Of a DNA stretch of 64,000 nt, positions 40,934-49,719 are shown one piece after another. Source of the stretch: Micromonospora trifolii (GTDB lineage: Bacteria; Actinomycetota; Actinomycetes; Mycobacteriales; Micromonosporaceae); NCBI RefSeq assembly GCF_022229005.1, contig NZ_JAKKFD010000053.1, positions 52,836 to 116,835 of the forward strand. Reading direction: 5' to 3'. The notes under the pieces were generated by a model, which was given only the letters and a program-made list of their open reading frames with translations, searched no databases and was not told the origin of the DNA. The stretch's first letter is position 1, and each line of letters begins with the position of its first letter. The position numbers and the translations under genes were made by a program.

Positions 40934-41964
40934 GTCCTCGGTGCGGGCCCGGTCGAGTCGCGCACGATCAGCAGGTGCCCGGTGGGGCGGCGGCGCGGGC
41001 GTGTCGTGCGCGGCTTGAGCGCGAGGGTGAGTGCCGTGCGGCCCATCTCGGTCATCGGCAGACGAATGGTGGTGAGGCTGGGCGCGAGGTCGGCCGCCAC
41101 GGAGACGTCGTCGAAGCCGACCACTGACATCCGCGCGGGCACCGGCACGCGGCGGGACCGCAGCGTCGACAGCACGCCCATGGCCATCACGTCGTTGAGC
41201 GCGACGATCGCCGTCGTCTCGGGATGCTCGTTGAGGATCTGCTCGGCGGCGGCGCGCCCACCGCCGCGGGTGAAGTCGCTGTGCACGACGACGAGGTCGG
41301 CGGGGGACCGGCCGCGCTGCCGCAGGGCCGACGACACCCCGGCCAGCCGGTCGGCGACGGTGGTGAGGCCGGCGCTGCCCGCGGCGACAGCGATCCGCCG
41401 GTGGCCGAGATCCATCAGGTGCTGGCCGAGGGCATGGCCGCCGGCCTCGTTGTCCGGCAGCACGGCGTCGACGCCGAGCGCGTGTCGTCCGATGGCGGCG
41501 GCCCGTCCGCCGTGGTCCTGGAACGCGTCCAGTTCGGCGCGGGCCGCGCTCTCCATCCGTGGGTCGTCGTAGCCGGAACCGCTGATCAGGACGATACCGA
41601 CCCGCTGGGCGATCAGGTGGCGCAACTGTTGCAGCTCGTAGCCGGGGTCGCGGCCGGACTGGCAGATCTGCACCAGCAGCCCCTGCTCGGCGGCGAGCTG
41701 GATGACACCGGCGGCGATCTCGGAGAAGTACGGGTCGTCGACCTGATGGACGATCAACCCCACGGTGGAGGTGGCCCCGCTGGCCAGGGTGCGGGCGTAC
41801 GGGTTGGCCACGTAGCCCAGCTCACTGGCGATCTGCCGGATCCGGTCGGCGACCTCGGTGCTGACCCCCTCACGGCCGGCGAGGGCGCGGGAGGCGGTCG
41901 CCAGCGAGACGGCGGCGTGTTGGGCGACGTCCACGAGGCGCGGCCGGTGGCTGGCCCTGGGCAT
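40930..41964 (-). CDS. LacI-family transcriptional regulator
   Basis: 344 residues. HTH: RLVDVAQHAAVSLATASRALAGREGVSTEVADRIRQIASELGYVANPYAR, then a sugar-binding domain with VGLIVHQVDDPYFSEIAAGV, GHRRIAVAAGS, ALNDVMAMGVLSTLR and SVVGFDDVSVAADLAPSLTTIRLP. I use ATG 41964 because GGAGGG lies just upstream; an ATG at 41988 has no ribosome site. It faces two secreted sugar-related genes across a double palindromic operator and probably represses them until a sugar ligand binds. Confidence 0.92.
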   Translation of the reverse strand: MPRASHRPRLVDVAQHAAVSLATASRALAGREGVSTEVADRIRQIASELGYVANPYARTLASGATSTVGLIVHQVDDPYFSEIAAGVIQLAAEQGLLVQICQSGRDPGYELQQLRHLIAQRVGIVLISGSGYDDPRMESAARAELDAFQDHGGRAAAIGRHALGVDAVLPDNEAGGHALGQHLMDLGHRRIAVAAGSAGLTTVADRLAGVSSALRQRGRSPADLVVVHSDFTRGGGRAAAEQILNEHPETTAIVALNDVMAMGVLSTLRSRRVPVPARMSVVGFDDVSVAADLAPSLTTIRLPMTEMGRTALTLALKPRTTRPRRRPTGHLLIVRDSTGPAPRT

Positions 41965-42031
41965 CGGCAACCCTCCGAGAACATTCATGTCACCCGATCT
42001 GTTGCGAGCGACATCGATCGAAGCCTAGGGT

Positions 42032-42059
42032 ACGTAAGCGCTTTCGTAAGCGCTTACGT
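42032..42059. promoter_or_regulatory. Double LacI-type operator
   Basis: ACGTAAGCGCTT (42032-42043) and AAGCGCTTACGT (42048-42059) are exact complements. Each half also contains its own small palindrome GTAAGCGCTTNC, so the site holds two overlapping boxes of the actinobacterial LacI type. It is midway between the LacI gene and the LamG gene and would serve both. Confidence 0.8.
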
Positions 42060-42097
42060 GACCGGCATCCGGTATGCCGCGAAACGAGGTGACAGCC

Positions 42098-43045
42098 ATG
42101 TCCAGGGCCCGACGAGCGGCCGTCTCCCTCCTGGCGATCGGCGCACTGACCGGCGCCAGCGCGCCACCGGCGCAGGCGGATCGCAGCCTCTCGCACGACG
42201 TCCACCCGGCGCTGCGCGCGCACCTGGTCGCCGCGTACGACTTCGACCACCCGGTGCCCGGCGACCCCGCCCTCGAACGCGACCAGGGGCGGTCCGGCAC
42301 CGAGATCGAGCTGATCAACGGCGGCGCCGCCATGCGGGTGCCGGACCGGGCCTACCGGGGCAGCCGCAACGCGGTGCAGACCCGCCAGGTCGACCCCGCC
42401 GTCGCCGGCAACGACGACTGGAAGGCCGGCACCTGGTCGGCCAGCGGGGTGCGGACGTTGCGGCCCTTCAGCGCCACAGCGGGCACCACGGTCATGGGCT
42501 GGTTCAAGCTGAACATGGACAGCCCCCTGCCCAACTCCACCACCGCCGACCCGGGCGACAGGTACAACGCGATCGGGCTGGCCGGAGTGCTGACCGGCGA
42601 CTCCGACGGCCACGGCGTCCGCGCCCTGCTGGAGCTGATCGACGTCGACGGGGAGTTGCGCCTCGTCGCGCTCGGCCGGCGGCTCGACGGCGGCAACTCG
42701 CAGACCTTCGCCGCCACCCGGGACTGGCGCGAGCTGCTGCCGGTGGGGGAGTGGGTGCACCTGGCCGCCACCTTCGACTTCGACACCGGCGCGCTCGCCC
42801 TCTACCGCGACGGCGAACCGGTGGACGGCTTCTACACCCGGGCCGACGACCCGTGGCTGGTGTCCGGGCCGGGCCCACACGTGACCACCGCGTCCGACCC
42901 CCGGGGCATCAAGATCGGCGGCAGCTTCCCGCAGGACACAGTTGAGCGCAACCCGTGCGACTGCCGGATGGACGGCCTGATGTTCCTCGACAGTGTGGTC
43001 TCCGCGAACGACGTGCGGAGGCAGTACCGCCACCTTGCCCGCTGA
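42098..43045 (+). CDS. Secreted LamG/concanavalin-A-like domain protein
   Basis: 315 residues. Signal peptide SRARRAAVSLLAIGALTGASAPPAQA with cleavage after AQA. The mature protein starts HLVAAYDFDHPVPGD and continues through TTVMGWFKLNMDS, GEWVHLAATFDFDTGALALYRDGEPVDGF to the end, the LamG (jelly-roll) pattern. Two cysteines in NPCDCRMDG near the end. ATG 42098 follows GAGGTG. It likely binds a carbohydrate outside the cell; no catalytic residues seen. Controlled by the adjacent LacI site and followed by the sugar-dehydrogenase-like gene. Confidence 0.8.
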   Translation: MSRARRAAVSLLAIGALTGASAPPAQADRSLSHDVHPALRAHLVAAYDFDHPVPGDPALERDQGRSGTEIELINGGAAMRVPDRAYRGSRNAVQTRQVDPAVAGNDDWKAGTWSASGVRTLRPFSATAGTTVMGWFKLNMDSPLPNSTTADPGDRYNAIGLAGVLTGDSDGHGVRALLELIDVDGELRLVALGRRLDGGNSQTFAATRDWRELLPVGEWVHLAATFDFDTGALALYRDGEPVDGFYTRADDPWLVSGPGPHVTTASDPRGIKIGGSFPQDTVERNPCDCRMDGLMFLDSVVSANDVRRQYRHLAR

Positions 43046-43082
43046 CCACCCTCGGCACCGTCCCACCGAGAAGGAGACACGC

Positions 43083-45185
43083 GTGCGCACCCTGCACCGC
43101 CGCGCCGGCACCGCCCGCCGGCCCACAGTGAGGGCCGGCCTCACCGCCCTCGTGCTGATCCTGTCCACACTGGTCGCCTCGCCCGCGCGGGCCGCCGACG
43201 CTGTCGACGACCCCATCCCCGAGATGCCGGTCCAGTCCCGACTCGGGCTGGTCCTCAGCGAGTACGCCAGCTTCCCGCAGTCGTACCCGACGCCGGCGCC
43301 GACCGACGCGCGGCTCATGCGTACCGCGCGGATCAACACCATCATGGAGGTGCCCGACGGCTCCGGCCGGCGGGCGGTGCCCGACCTCAACGGCAGCCTC
43401 TACCTGGTCGAGGGCGGCGTGCCGCACGTCTACCTGGACGTGGCGGCGACGTTCGCGCCGCGGTTCTTCTCCGGTCGTGGGCTCGGCCAGGGCTTCGGGT
43501 ACGTCGCGTTCCACCCGGAGTTCGGTGTGAACGGCCGCTTCTACACCATCCACACCGAGTTGGCGTCGACGACGACCGCCATCCCGGACTATGCCCAGCC
43601 CAACGCGCTCTTCCACGGTGTCATCACCGAGTGGACGGCCACCGATCCGGCCGCCGACACCTTCGCCGGCACCCACCGCGAGGTGCTGCGCATCGGCTTC
43701 GGCGGCCAGGTGCACGGCATCCAGGAGATCAACTTCAACCCCACTGCCAAGCGTCACGACCGCGACTACGGTCTGCTGTACCTCGCCGTCGGCGACGGTG
43801 GCCAGGGCGCGCGCAACACCGACCCGCAGAACCTGGCACTGCCCCACGGCAAGCTGCTGCGGATCGACCCCCGGGGCACCAAGTCCGCCAACGGGCGCTA
43901 CGGCATCCCAGCCGGGAACCCGTTCGTCGGCCGGGCCGGCGCGCTCGGCGAGCTGTACGCCGTGGGTTTCCGGGACCCGCACCGGTTCAGCTGGGACCGG
44001 GCGACCGGCCGGATGTACCTCGGACACATCGGTGAACACGCCGTCGAGGCCATCTACGAGGTCCGCGCCGGGGACAACTTCGGCTGGAGCGAGCGCGAGG
44101 GCTCATTCATTTTCGACAAGACGGCCACGAACCCGTGCGACCGGCTGCTCCCGCTGCCCGCCGACGACGACAGGTACGGCTACACCTACCCCGTCGCCGC
44201 GTACGACCACGACCCCGCGGCCGGCTGGAACTGCACCGACGACGTCGGTGTCGCTGTGGCTGGCGGTTTCGTCTACCGGGGGCGGGCGCTGCCCGCGCTG
44301 CGCGGCAAGTACGTCTTCGGCGACCTCGTCGACGGCCGGGTGCTCTACACCGAGGCCAACGAGATGCGCCGGGGCCGAGGGCTGGCCACCATCCACCAGC
44401 TCGCGCTCTTCGACGCGGCGGGCACCCCGGTCCGGATGCGCGACCTGTCCGCCCCGGGCGCGCCCGGTGACCCCAACCGGGTGGACCTGCGCTTCGGCAC
44501 CGACGCCGCCGGCGAGCTCTACGTCGTCGCGAAGGCCAACGGAAAGGTGTGGAAGGTGACCGGCACCAGGGAGTTCGCCAGCGGCGACGTCGGGGACGTC
44601 ACACTGCGCCGCACCGCTGGGGCCGCGAACTGGGCGCCGGTGACGCCGGCGAAGTGGCAGTTCACAGGCGACCAGGTCATCCTGGCCGAGGCCGGGGAGA
44701 GCCGGCCGGGTCCGCGCCGGCCCTTCGAGTACGCGGTGCTGACCAACGGCCCGGCGTGGTCGTCGGTGCGGGTCGACGCCCAGGTACGACTCGACACGCC
44801 GGTGGAGGTCACCAACCGGGACGTGATCATCGTCTTCGGCTGGCGCTCGGACACCGAGTTCTACTACGCCCATCTCTCCACTGACAACACGATCTATCCG
44901 CACAACGGCATCTTCAAGGTGGACAACGCCGACCGGGAGCGCATCGACCACCAGTGGAACGGCCGGTCCCGGGGCGCCAACCCGGCGATCACCGATGCCC
45001 TGTGGCACCGCGTCCGGGTGGTGCACCTGCCGGCCACCGGCGAGATCGCCGTCTACGTCGACGGGCACCGCGACCCGCTGCTGACCGCGAGGGACACCAC
45101 GTTCGGCTCGGGACGGGTCGGCTTCGGCTCGTTCGACAACGTGGGCCGACTGCGCAACCTGACCCTCACCGGCACGCCGGCCTGA
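43083..45185 (+). CDS. Secreted PQQ-dependent sugar dehydrogenase-like propeller protein with C-terminal jelly-roll domain
   Basis: 700 residues. Signal peptide with TALVLILSTLVASPARA. Residues about 60-495 are a six-bladed glucose/sorbosone dehydrogenase (GSDH) propeller: GRGLGQGFGYVAFHPEFG, LLYLAVGDGGQGARNTDPQNLALPHGKLLRIDP, LYAVGFRDPHRFSWD, GDNFGWSEREG. From about 510 a LamG/DUF1080-like domain follows (TPAKWQFTGDQVILAEAG, WHRVRVVHLPATGEIAVYVDGHRDPLL). GTG 43083 has AAGGAG 6 bases upstream. Likely oxidises or binds a sugar polymer outside; whether PQQ is used is not shown. Cotranscribed with the LamG gene. Confidence 0.82.
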   Translation: MRTLHRRAGTARRPTVRAGLTALVLILSTLVASPARAADAVDDPIPEMPVQSRLGLVLSEYASFPQSYPTPAPTDARLMRTARINTIMEVPDGSGRRAVPDLNGSLYLVEGGVPHVYLDVAATFAPRFFSGRGLGQGFGYVAFHPEFGVNGRFYTIHTELASTTTAIPDYAQPNALFHGVITEWTATDPAADTFAGTHREVLRIGFGGQVHGIQEINFNPTAKRHDRDYGLLYLAVGDGGQGARNTDPQNLALPHGKLLRIDPRGTKSANGRYGIPAGNPFVGRAGALGELYAVGFRDPHRFSWDRATGRMYLGHIGEHAVEAIYEVRAGDNFGWSEREGSFIFDKTATNPCDRLLPLPADDDRYGYTYPVAAYDHDPAAGWNCTDDVGVAVAGGFVYRGRALPALRGKYVFGDLVDGRVLYTEANEMRRGRGLATIHQLALFDAAGTPVRMRDLSAPGAPGDPNRVDLRFGTDAAGELYVVAKANGKVWKVTGTREFASGDVGDVTLRRTAGAANWAPVTPAKWQFTGDQVILAEAGESRPGPRRPFEYAVLTNGPAWSSVRVDAQVRLDTPVEVTNRDVIIVFGWRSDTEFYYAHLSTDNTIYPHNGIFKVDNADRERIDHQWNGRSRGANPAITDALWHRVRVVHLPATGEIAVYVDGHRDPLLTARDTTFGSGRVGFGSFDNVGRLRNLTLTGTPA

Positions 45186-45195
45186 ACCGGGGGAG

Positions 45196-45233
45196 CGGTG
45201 GGGACGGCGACGCTCGCGCCGCCGTCCCCACCG
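45196..45233 (+). terminator. Terminator hairpin after the sugar dehydrogenase-like gene
   Basis: Perfect 14-bp arms CGGTGGGGACGGCG (45196-45209) and its complement (45220-45233), 10-base loop, 11 bases past the stop. Confidence 0.8.
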
Positions 45234-45287
45234 GCTCATCCGTCGACCTGCCCCGGCAGGCCCGGTCCGGTTCGTAGAATTCCTGCC

Positions 45288-45758
45288 ATGCCGGAGATCG
45301 TCGAGTTGCTGGCCTCGCCCGTGCACCGCTTCCTGGGCCGGCCCTCCGACGGCCCGGCCCCGGCGCCGCCCGGTGAGCTGGTCGACGCCGTCCGGATCCG
45401 GGCCGGCCTCGGCATCGTCGGCGACCGGTACTTCGGCCAGCAGGCGCACCGCGACGCCAGCGTCACAGTCATCGCCCAGGAGTCGCTACCGGCCGGCATC
45501 GGCCTGGCCGAGGTACGACGCAACATCCTCACCACCGGGATCGCCGTGGACGAGCTGATCGGCAGAGTGCTGGTGCTGGACTCCGGCGACGGCCCGGTCA
45601 GCCTGCGGGTCAACCGGGCGGCCCGGCCGTGCGCCTGGATGGACGTCACCGTCGGCCCGGGGACGTGGAAGGCGCTGCGCACCACCGGTGGCATCCGCTG
45701 TACGCCCCTCAACGACGGCACCCTGCGCGTCGGCGCTATCGACGCCGTCGTGAGCTGA
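45288..45758 (+). CDS. MOSC-domain protein
   Basis: 156 residues, almost entirely a MOSC domain: AGLGIVGDRYFGQQAHRDASVTVIAQESL, EVRRNILTTGIAVDELIGRVL, then VNRAARPCAWMDV with the cysteine typical of the family and ALRTTGGIRCTPLNDG. MOSC proteins handle molybdenum cofactor or reduced sulfur or nitrogen groups. The short, stand-alone form occurs in many bacteria with no firm function. ATG 45288; ribosome site weak. Confidence 0.85.
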   Translation: MPEIVELLASPVHRFLGRPSDGPAPAPPGELVDAVRIRAGLGIVGDRYFGQQAHRDASVTVIAQESLPAGIGLAEVRRNILTTGIAVDELIGRVLVLDSGDGPVSLRVNRAARPCAWMDVTVGPGTWKALRTTGGIRCTPLNDGTLRVGAIDAVVS

Positions 45759-45951
45759 GGAAAGGGCTGGACGTCGGCGCCGAGCAGCCGCCGTTGGTGT
45801 GAGCGCCGCGTTGCCACCCGGTTGGCGGATTCGGCGAGGTGGCGCCCCGGCGAGCTGGTGCGTGGTAGAACCAAACCGCACATCGGCTCGCCGGTCTCCG
45901 GGCAGCCGGGGGCATTGCCGGACGGGACCTCATCCGAACAGAGGTGATGCG

Positions 45952-46479
45952 GTGAACCTCGAGCTGCGGCAGCTCATCGAGGAGCTGCGGGCTGAGCTGG
46001 CCGATCTGCCGGACAGCCTGGCCTACGCCGAGTTCGGCGAGGGGGCGGCCATCGACGCCGTACCGGCGGGGCTCCCGGCCGACCTGCGGGACCTCCTGCT
46101 GGTGGCCGACGGGCTGCGGGCGGGTCGGGTCGAGCTGGCGTCCTCGTCGACCCTCGCGGGAATCCAGTACCACCTGGACTACGCCCCGGACTTCTCGTCC
46201 ATCCCGCAGGACCGGCCGGGCTGGCTGGTGGTCGGCGTTCGCAGCGACGAGCCGATCTTCATGGATCGTGGCACGGGAGCGATCTGGTACTTCCCACCCA
46301 CCGGCACCGAGTGGTTCATGTCCGACGCGTTCGAGGAGCTCGCCCCCGACGTGGAATCCTTCGTGGACTACTACCTGCTCGGGCCGGGCTACGCCGACCT
46401 GACCCCCGCCGACGACAGGTGGTTCGCGTTCCTCGACGAGCAGGGCCTCCTCGACGAGGACGACGAGGACGGGAGCTGA
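45952..46479 (+). CDS. SMI1/KNR4 (SUKH)-like protein
   Basis: 175 residues. IDAVPAGLPADLRDLLLVADGLRAGRVEL fits the early part of the SUKH fold, followed by GWLVVGVRSDEPIFMDRGTGAIWYFP and FMSDAFEELAPDVESFVDYYLLG. An acidic tail LLDEDDEDGS ends it. SUKH proteins are often immunity proteins against toxins of neighbours, but no toxin gene is present here. GTG 45952 follows GAGGTG at 45941-45946. Convergent with the NTF2-like gene with one base between stops. The 193-base gap before it holds nothing recognised. Confidence 0.72.
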   Translation: MNLELRQLIEELRAELADLPDSLAYAEFGEGAAIDAVPAGLPADLRDLLLVADGLRAGRVELASSSTLAGIQYHLDYAPDFSSIPQDRPGWLVVGVRSDEPIFMDRGTGAIWYFPPTGTEWFMSDAFEELAPDVESFVDYYLLGPGYADLTPADDRWFAFLDEQGLLDEDDEDGS

Positions 46480-46480
46480 G

Positions 46481-46858
46481 TCAGACCGGGCTGATGTGTG
46501 CGGCCAACACCCGCCAGCCGTGCGGGTCGTCGTGGACCCACGTCCGGGTGTAGCGCAGCCGCGCCGCGAACGGCGCACCCTCGGAGACGCCGGACACCCG
46601 GCCCAGGAAGAACGTCACCCCCGTCGCCCCGACGACGAGCAGATCCAACTCCTCCTCCACCAACTCCTCGATGACCGAGCGGCGGTCCCGGTGGGCGGCC
46701 AGGTCATCCTGCTTGGTGTGGGTACGCCCGTCCGGGCCGATGGCGATCAGCTGGTCGACCAGCAGCTGATCGAGGGCGGCGACGTCGCCGGCCCGCTGGG
46801 CGGCCTGGAGGGTGCGCTCGGCGTCGAGCAGCTCAGCCTCGCGTGCGCTGTCCGGCAT
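46481..46858 (-). CDS. NTF2-like protein (DUF4440/SnoaL-like)
   Basis: 125 residues: long first helix EAELLDAERTLQAAQRAGDVAALDQLL, then DQLIAIGPDGRTHTKQDDLAAHR, and strand-rich end RLRYTRTWVHDDPHGWRVLAAHIS. This is the cone-shaped NTF2-like fold. Such proteins bind or convert small molecules; no catalytic set is evident. ATG 46858. Confidence 0.8.
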   Translation of the reverse strand: MPDSAREAELLDAERTLQAAQRAGDVAALDQLLVDQLIAIGPDGRTHTKQDDLAAHRDRRSVIEELVEEELDLLVVGATGVTFFLGRVSGVSEGAPFAARLRYTRTWVHDDPHGWRVLAAHISPV

Positions 46859-46963
46859 TGTGGCGTCCTCCCGTTCGGGTCCGACCCGGTGCCACCGTCG
46901 GCCCGGGCTGTCCGCATTGTGGCAGCGAACCTGGCCCGGGCGGGGAGGGATCGCCGCCGACGT

Positions 46964-47515
46964 TCACAGACTCAGGCGAATCCGTACGACGGTCTGCCCG
47001 GGGCCGCTGAGCACCGCTACCTCGTCACAGATCTGCTCCACGATAGCCAGCCCGCGACCCCGTACCGAGTCGGCGGCCGGCATGCTCCGGCCGAACGCCC
47101 GCGTCGGCCCCCGGTCGACCACGTCGCAGAGCAGCTGACCCGGCTCGGCCCAGAGCCGTACCCAGCCGCCGCCGGTGGTGTGCTGCAACGTGTTGGTGGC
47201 CAGTTCGCTGACCGCCAGCGTCAACAGCTCCACCCGCTCGGCCGACAGGCCGCGGGCCAGCGCGCCGGCGCTGACGAACGCGCGCAGCGCTCGTATGTCG
47301 GTAGCGACCTGATACGACATGGTGTCCGCGGCGTGGGTGGGGACACTCTGCTCGGCCACGGTTTCCCGTCGCTCGCCAGGCATCAGCCCGCCCGATGCGG
47401 CTGCCCGGCCAGCGGCACCGCGTTCCGCGCGGGTGTCGTGGGCGTGCGAGCCTCGAAGTGCGCCATCGGGCAGCGGGAACCCTTCTCGTAGCGACAGCTG
47501 TTGTCGCCACATCAT
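46964..47515 (-). CDS. Anti-sigma-factor-type ATP-binding protein (RsbW/HATPase_c_2)
   Basis: About 183 residues. N box LTLAVSELATNTLQHTTGGGWVRLW, G1-type box DVVDRGPTRAF, G2-type GRGLAIVEQICDEVAV: the GHKL ATPase of anti-sigma kinases such as RsbW/SpoIIAB. A basic, poorly conserved region precedes it. ATG 47515/47512 is used because GGGTGA lies just upstream; GTG 47563 and an internal ATG are alternatives. No sigma factor or antagonist is adjacent, which is common for the many single copies in actinomycetes. Confidence 0.82.
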   Translation of the reverse strand: MMWRQQLSLREGFPLPDGALRGSHAHDTRAERGAAGRAAASGGLMPGERRETVAEQSVPTHAADTMSYQVATDIRALRAFVSAGALARGLSAERVELLTLAVSELATNTLQHTTGGGWVRLWAEPGQLLCDVVDRGPTRAFGRSMPAADSVRGRGLAIVEQICDEVAVLSGPGQTVVRIRLSL

Positions 47516-47612
47516 GTCACCCACTGACCTCTTGACTGTCTCGTCCGTTCGGCGGTTGATCACCGGCGGGCCGCCCCGACCAGCCTCGCCGCTCCGACGG
47601 CGGCACTCGTCG

Positions 47613-47945
47613 TCAGGGGCGGATGTCCAGGGCGCCGATCAACCCGTCGCGCAGCGTGAACCGGTACCGCAGCTCGATCGGGCTGCCGGGGAAGTCACCG
47701 GACACCCGGGTGAGCGCCAGGTACGAGTCGCCCGCCTGCGACGTGACCCGGACCGGCTCGGCCGTGTACGAGTAGGCGTCCATCGTCTTCTGCCGCCAGG
47801 CGCGGATCGAGGCCCGCCCGTCGTACAGCCGGTCCTCGTCGGCGACGCTCGCGGTGTCCGCGAAGCAGGCGACGAAGGCGTCCAGGTCCCGGTCGTTGAC
47901 GGCCCGGAAGTACCTGTCGATCACGTCGGGCAGGTCGAGGGCCAT
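47613..47945 (-). CDS. SnoaL-like/NTF2-fold protein
   Basis: 110 residues: ALDLPDVIDRYFRAVNDRDLDAFVACFADTASVADEDRLYDGRASIRAWRQ is the SnoaL-like start, followed by four strands ending ELRYRFTLRDGLIGALDIRP. ATG 47945 follows a strong AGGAGG; the frame starts earlier at a GTG that lacks such a site. Probably a small-molecule-binding or isomerase-like protein; substrate unknown. Confidence 0.85.
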   Translation of the reverse strand: MALDLPDVIDRYFRAVNDRDLDAFVACFADTASVADEDRLYDGRASIRAWRQKTMDAYSYTAEPVRVTSQAGDSYLALTRVSGDFPGSPIELRYRFTLRDGLIGALDIRP

Positions 47946-48125
47946 CTGCTCCTCCTGCGGCACGGGCCGCCGTCGGGCAGCCGTCGGGTTCCCGGTCCGA
48001 CCTCACCGTACGAGAAGCGGACGGCACCGCGCGGAGCAACCAGCAGAACCATTCCGCTGCGCCTGCCGGGTTTGCTGCCGGTGGGCCCGGGTAGCCACGC
48101 GTTTCCGAAAGCGAAGGGCGGGGGC

Positions 48126-48512
48126 ATGGCCGAGCTGGCGTTCGTCGACAAGGTTGCGGCAAGGGCGGGTCTCCCGCCGGAGCAGGCGCGCCCGCTCACC
48201 GAGGCGGTCCTGCGGACCCTCACCGAGCGGCTCAGCGGCGGGGAGGCGGGCGCGTTGGCCCCCCACCTGGCCGCCGAGCTGAGCCCGCTGCTGGTCAAGG
48301 CCGCCGAGCCGCCGGAGACGTTCGGCTACGACGAGTTCCTGCGTCGGGTGGCCGACCGCGCCGGGATCGACCGTCCGGCCGCCGAGCGGGGCACCCGCGC
48401 GGTGCTCCAGACGATGCATCGGGTGGTCGGGCACCGGGAGTTCGAGGACGCCCTGGCCCAACTCCCGGCGGATCTGCGGGCACTGGCGCAGCCGCTGCCG
48501 CACGGCCCCTGA
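48126..48512 (+). CDS. DUF2267 protein
   Basis: 128 residues made of two similar helical halves, FVDKVAARAGLPPEQARPLTEAVLRTLTERLSGGEAGALAPHLAAELSPLL and FLRRVADRAGIDRPAAERGTRAVLQTMHRVVGHREFEDALAQLPADLRAL, the internal repeat of DUF2267. Function unknown in the family; often found near stress genes. ATG 48126. Confidence 0.85.
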   Translation: MAELAFVDKVAARAGLPPEQARPLTEAVLRTLTERLSGGEAGALAPHLAAELSPLLVKAAEPPETFGYDEFLRRVADRAGIDRPAAERGTRAVLQTMHRVVGHREFEDALAQLPADLRALAQPLPHGP

Positions 48513-48676
48513 CCGACGCCTCCACAGCTGGACGCCCCGGGCGTCGGTGACCGTTCGGTCAGTGGCGCGCCGCCACGACACCGGATCTACTGTGCGTTAC
48601 CGATCGAACGCGCAGTGGTGGTGGTCCCGCGCCCGTCCGCCGGGTCGTCGCCGCTCCGATCCGAGGAGCGTCCCCC

Positions 48677-49645
48677 TTGGCGTCCATGGTGTCCCCGCGT
48701 CCCCTGCTGACCGCGGCGACGACAGTCGTCGCGCTGATCACTCTCGCTCCGGCTCCCGTCGCCGCGTCCCCGCACAGCTACCGGGTCGTCGACCTCGGCA
48801 CTCTGGGCGGAGGTGACGGCGCTGCGACGGCGATGAACGACCGCGGCGACATCGTCGGTTGGAGCACAGTCGCCAGCGGCGCCCGGCACGCCGTGCTCTG
48901 GCGCCACGGTGTCATCACCGACCTGGGCGTGCTGCCGGGCGACACGGATTCCAGCGCGGTGGACGTCAACGAGTTCGGTGACGTGGCGATCACCTCCTTC
49001 GGCTCGGACTATCTGACCCGCGCTGTGCTCTGGCGCGACGGTCAGCTCCACGACCTGGGCACCCTGGGCGGGGAGAACAGCGTGGCGATCGGCGTCAACG
49101 ACCGGCGGCAGGTGCTCGGCACCAGCGAGCCGGCCGGCGAGATGCCGCACCGCTTCCTGTGGCGCAACGGTGTCTTCACCGACCTGGGTCGGGAGTACTT
49201 CTACGAGTTCACCACCGACTTCAACAACGCGGGCGACGTGGTGGGCGGGTTCAACGTCCCGCCGCAGGACTACCCGTGCACCTGCGTCGGCGGTCTCCTG
49301 CGCGACGGCGTCTTCACCCAGATCGGCAGCGAGGCCATCGGGGTCAACAACCGGGGCCAGGTGGTGGGCGCGGCGAACGGGCGGGCGTTCCGCTGGCAGA
49401 ACGGGACACTGACCGACCTCGGCACGCTCGGTGGCTACTGGAGCCGCGCCACCGCGATCAACGACCGGGGCGCTGTGGTGGGCCAGAGCACCACCACCGC
49501 CGCGTGGCGCCCGTTTCTCTGGCGCAACGGGGTGATGACCGACCTGACCACCCGAGGCGTGTGGGAGACCGACTCGATCGAGGACATCAACATCCGGGGC
49601 CACCTCGTGGGCGCCCGGGGGAACCGGCCGGTGCTGTTCCGCTGA
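48677..49645 (+). CDS. Secreted HAF-repeat protein
   Basis: 322 residues. TTG start at 48677 is chosen because GAGGAG (48663-48668) is 8 bases away; ATG 48686 would be 17 away. Signal peptide LLTAATTVVALITLAPAPVAA. The mature protein is a string of about seven HAF-type repeats: DLGTLGG(x)nAxAMNDRGDIVG, AVLWRHGVITDLG, FLWRNGVFTDLG, AINDRGAVVGQS, likely a beta-propeller. Function of HAF proteins is unknown. Cysteines in YPCTCVGG. Monocistronic, ended by a terminator. Confidence 0.85.
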   Translation: MASMVSPRPLLTAATTVVALITLAPAPVAASPHSYRVVDLGTLGGGDGAATAMNDRGDIVGWSTVASGARHAVLWRHGVITDLGVLPGDTDSSAVDVNEFGDVAITSFGSDYLTRAVLWRDGQLHDLGTLGGENSVAIGVNDRRQVLGTSEPAGEMPHRFLWRNGVFTDLGREYFYEFTTDFNNAGDVVGGFNVPPQDYPCTCVGGLLRDGVFTQIGSEAIGVNNRGQVVGAANGRAFRWQNGTLTDLGTLGGYWSRATAINDRGAVVGQSTTTAAWRPFLWRNGVMTDLTTRGVWETDSIEDINIRGHLVGARGNRPVLFR

Positions 49646-49664
49646 GCGGCGGTTCCCGCACGAC

Positions 49665-49715
49665 GGACGGCTGGGGCGTGGCCTGACCCGCCGGTCAGAC
49701 CACGCCCCTTCGTCC
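49665..49715. terminator. Bidirectional terminator hairpin
   Basis: Inner stem GGGGCGTGG-C-CTGAC (49673-49687) pairs with 49694-49708 apart from one C/A mismatch, loop CCGCCG; an outer GGACG/CGTCC pair extends it. It separates two convergent genes. Confidence 0.82.
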
Positions 49716-49719
49716 GAGG

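Noticed and set aside
41224..42945. Long plus-strand open frame across the LacI gene and the LamG gene
   Set aside because: It is antisense to a clear LacI protein and out of frame with the LamG protein; no motif and no ribosome site.
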